Positions 5,975 to 6,828 of a stretch of 6,828 bases of DNA are shown one piece after another. Each line of letters begins with the position of its first letter. Position 1 is the first letter of the stretch. Position numbers and translations under genes: made by a program. The notes under the pieces are model-generated. The model had not been told where the DNA came from. It did no database searches and saw only the letters and a program-made list of their open reading frames with translations. The stretch is from UBA11710 sp049287025 (GTDB taxonomy: Bacteria > Patescibacteriota > Patescibacteriia > Magasanikbacterales > UBA922): positions 1-6,828 of the forward strand of contig JBAQFA010000039.1 of NCBI GenBank assembly GCA_049287025.1, read 5' to 3'.

Positions 5975-6102
5975 TTTCGAGTCCGAAGGACGAGAAATCC
6001 CTTTTCAAAACATTAATCAATGTTTTATATTATCTCCTATTTTAATACATTTTTAAACTCTTGAAAAGGGATTCCTCACCCCGACCTTGTCGGGATTCGG
6101 AA
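5975..6102. repeat. inverted-repeat pair C upstream of proA
   Basis: The inner ends AATCCCTTTTCAA (5996-6008) and TTGAAAAGGGATT (6061-6073) are exact 13-base inverted copies. The outer ends TTTCGA and TTCGGAA are related. Each arm carries a perfect but different central hairpin: GTCC-GAA-GGAC at 5981-5991 and CCCGAC-CTT-GTCGGG at 6080-6094. The 52-base spacer contains a second palindrome, AAAACATT-AATC-AATGTTTT (6007-6026), and a possible promoter. The whole 128-bp unit looks like a small MITE-like or REP-pair element; no coding capacity is present. Confidence 0.75.
6029..6057 (-). promoter_or_regulatory. possible secondary promoter for proA
   Basis: On the minus strand TTTAAA (6057-6052, 4 of 6 consensus) and GATAAT (6034-6029, 5 of 6) are 17 bases apart. 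Transcription would begin near 6022, within an 8-bp hairpin (AAAACATT/AATGTTTT, 6007-6026), giving a leader of about 58 bases. It lies inside the spacer of repeat pair C, so a promoter would have arrived with the element. AT-rich sequence makes chance matches common. Confidence 0.35.
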
Positions 6103-6110
6103 TTAATTAA

Positions 6111-6141
6111 AAAAATAAAGCGACATCTTTTTAGATGCCGC
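6111..6141 (-). terminator. intrinsic terminator upstream of proA, possible attenuator
   Basis: On the minus strand GCGGCATC (6141-6134), a six-base loop and GATGTCGC (6127-6120) form an 8-bp stem with one G-U pair, followed by TTTATTTTTTT. It lies about 75 bases downstream of the promoter at 6222-6250 and about 150 bases ahead of proA. The only ORF between promoter and terminator is the 14-codon one, so it either ends a small RNA of about 105 bases or conditionally blocks readthrough into proA. Confidence 0.85.
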
Positions 6142-6181
6142 CATTTTTGATACTTTAAGCAAGTACTACTTTAGGCAGCAC
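6135..6181 (-). promoter_or_regulatory. putative antiterminator overlapping the terminator stem
   Basis: In the minus-strand RNA the segment GUGCUGCC (6181-6174), which covers the last codons of the 14-codon ORF, can pair with GGCGGCAU (6142-6135): eight pairs, two of them G-U. The second segment includes seven of the eight bases of the terminator's 5' arm, so the two structures exclude each other. The intervening loop holds a small UACUU-GCUUA-AAGUA hairpin (6164-6150). The pairing is read directly; the regulatory role is inferred. Confidence 0.4.
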
Positions 6182-6215
6182 TGCATGGAGGGAAAATTGT
6201 GTTAATCTTTTTCAT
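6171..6215 (-). CDS. putative 14-residue leader peptide with tandem proline codons
   Basis: The ORF reads MKKINTIFPPCSAA and stops at TAA (6171-6173). The proline codons CCT and CCA are adjacent, at positions 9-10. The predicted transcription start of the promoter at 6222-6250 falls on or next to the A of the ATG, so translation would be leaderless; no Shine-Dalgarno is possible. A ribosome waiting at the proline codons would leave GUGCUGCC free to form the antiterminator, while one reaching the stop codon would cover it and allow the terminator to form. Two tandem codons are few but equal to the two Trp codons of the E. coli trp leader. The alternative is a non-coding small RNA in which this ORF is accidental. 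Confidence 0.35.
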   Translation of the reverse strand: MKKINTIFPPCSAA

Positions 6216-6221
6216 GAACAT

Positions 6222-6250
6222 ATAATATCACAAAACAAAAATTTAGTCAA
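6222..6250 (-). promoter_or_regulatory. strong sigma70-type promoter upstream of the proA leader
   Basis: TTGACT (6250-6245, 5 of 6) and TATTAT (6227-6222, 5 of 6) are separated by 17 bases, with a TG at the extended -10 position. The -35 box begins 7 bases after the stop codon of the upstream unknown gene. The predicted start is near 6215, so it separates the pro genes from the SPFH-type gene pair. Confidence 0.8.
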
Positions 6251-6257
6251 ACTAAAA

Positions 6258-6599
6258 CTATTCAGTTTCTTCATTTTTAGGCAATGAACCTTCAACATCT
6301 CTTTTTAGTCGAGTCCTGTCAAAGCCACTTTGTCCGGGCTTAGCAAGATCTTCTAAAACTTGGTTACCTTCAATACCTTTACTAGTAGACTTCTCTCTTC
6401 TGTCTGGTTCGCGAGGTACTATTAAACCTTTTGCACTTCTTAACACATCTTTATTACCAGGTTCCATAATAACTGGACCTTTAGAAACGACCTCACTAAA
6501 ACCGCCACCATTACTACCTCCAAGTTCTACTTGTCTATCAGCTGATTTTCTTAATCTGCTAGACAAAAATCCTCCTTCTCTACTTGGTGATACTGCCAT
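6258..6599 (-). CDS. hydrophilic protein of unknown function, probably disordered
   Basis: This 113-residue protein is not recognised. It is rich in Gly, Ser, Glu, Lys and Arg, has no hydrophobic stretch long enough for a signal peptide or membrane span and contains no cysteine, so it looks cytoplasmic and largely unstructured. Visible segments are a Gly-rich LGGSNGGGF at about 26-34, SKGPVIMEPGNKD at 39-51, and a charged C-terminal part ending PKNEETE. Codon use is like that of the neighbours and no in-frame stop interrupts it. It starts 18 bases after the stop of the SPFH-type gene and probably shares its transcript; the AAGGAG near that gene's end is about 23 bases from this ATG, too far for a normal ribosome binding site. 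No terminator separates it from the proA-leader promoter. Confidence 0.55.
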   Translation of the reverse strand: MAVSPSREGGFLSSRLRKSADRQVELGGSNGGGFSEVVSKGPVIMEPGNKDVLRSAKGLIVPREPDRREKSTSKGIEGNQVLEDLAKPGQSGFDRTRLKRDVEGSLPKNEETE

Positions 6600-6617
6600 A
6601 TAATTATAAATTAAAAT

Positions 6618-6828
6618 TTAAACTCCTTTAAACATTGGCACGCCATTATTCGGATTAGTTGGAACATAAATTGTACCTTGGCGATCTTTTAGACTATTGA
6701 TATACAAATATTGCAAATAACGCTCGGTCAAACTTTGATTAATGAGTTGTTGGGAATCGCGCTGACCAGTCGCTTCAATCACTTTTCTTTCGGCCTCTTT
6801 CTTTTCTGTTTGTAATAAGAAATCATAA
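6618..6828 (-). CDS. SPFH/Band 7 (prohibitin-type) protein, C-terminal end only
   Basis: The last 69 residues are visible, entering from the right edge and ending with TAA at 6618-6620. EKKEAERKVIEATGQRDSQQLIN is the charged Ala/Glu coiled-coil that follows the SPFH domain in bacterial prohibitin-like proteins, and SLTERYLQYLYINSLKDRQGTIYVPT is the usual C-terminal segment (a LxxxYLQYLYI helix followed by a strand such as IYVP). Such proteins form membrane-anchored oligomeric scaffolds involved in membrane organisation and protease control. The SPFH domain and any N-terminal membrane anchor are outside the window, so the subfamily cannot be fixed. The closely following unknown gene may be a partner. 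Family assignment rests on the tail only. Confidence 0.8.
   Translation of the reverse strand, partial: YDFLLQTEKKEAERKVIEATGQRDSQQLINQSLTERYLQYLYINSLKDRQGTIYVPTNPNNGVPMFKGV

Noticed and set aside
6597..6630. AAGGAG at 6623-6628 as ribosome binding site of the unknown 113-residue gene
   Set aside because: It encodes the last codons of the SPFH-type gene and is about 23 bases from the ATG, beyond normal spacing.

Overview
The window is an AT-rich bacterial segment in which every supportable gene lies on the minus strand. Read in the direction of transcription (right to left) the order is: C-terminal end of an SPFH/prohibitin-type protein, a hydrophilic unknown protein, a regulatory region, proA, proB, a possible small membrane protein, proC, a tandem zinc-ribbon protein, a MazG-like protein, an HD-domain phosphohydrolase and mnmA (running off the left edge). 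Low GC, short intergenic gaps, very few Shine-Dalgarno sequences, a CxxC...CxxC zinc-ribbon protein and NKE-type low-complexity inserts in MnmA all fit a Patescibacteria (CPR) genome. That placement is an inference from style, not from a marker gene. The standard code appears to be used: TGA ends the HD gene and no protein needs TGA read as an amino acid.

Right part (6828 to 4729): the SPFH-type tail (6618-6828) is followed closely by an unrecognised 113-residue protein (6258-6599). Just after its stop codon lies a strong sigma70-type promoter (6222-6250). The transcript would start at or next to the ATG of a 14-codon ORF containing two adjacent proline codons, followed by an intrinsic terminator (6111-6141) and then by proA. 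The end of the short ORF can pair with the 5' arm of the terminator. This is the arrangement of a ribosome-mediated transcription attenuator, here in front of proline biosynthesis genes.

Middle part (5964 to 2380): proA, proB and proC encode glutamate-5-semialdehyde dehydrogenase, glutamate 5-kinase and pyrroline-5-carboxylate reductase, the complete glutamate-to-proline pathway, with key residues visible in all three. Each gap upstream of a pro gene holds a pair of imperfect inverted repeats of one family (5975-6102, 4565-4720, 3188-3495). The arms share an outer TTCGA/TCATCC-like end and an inner GGGATC/AAGGGAT-like end, but usually carry an unrelated small hairpin in the centre. The pair upstream of proC also encloses a 45-codon ORF with one predicted membrane span.

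Left part (2366 to 1): a promoter matching the sigma70 consensus exactly (TTGACA, 17 bp, TATAAT, with an extended -10) drives a two-repeat zinc-ribbon gene with a hairpin-containing leader and its own terminator. Beyond it are a MazG-like NTP pyrophosphatase candidate, an HD phosphohydrolase 4 bases downstream, and mnmA, whose ATG overlaps the HD stop codon. These three probably form one transcript. mnmA carries two in-frame insertions of an AAGGAATAAGG-type repeat. No tRNA, rRNA, CRISPR array, transposase or origin is visible.
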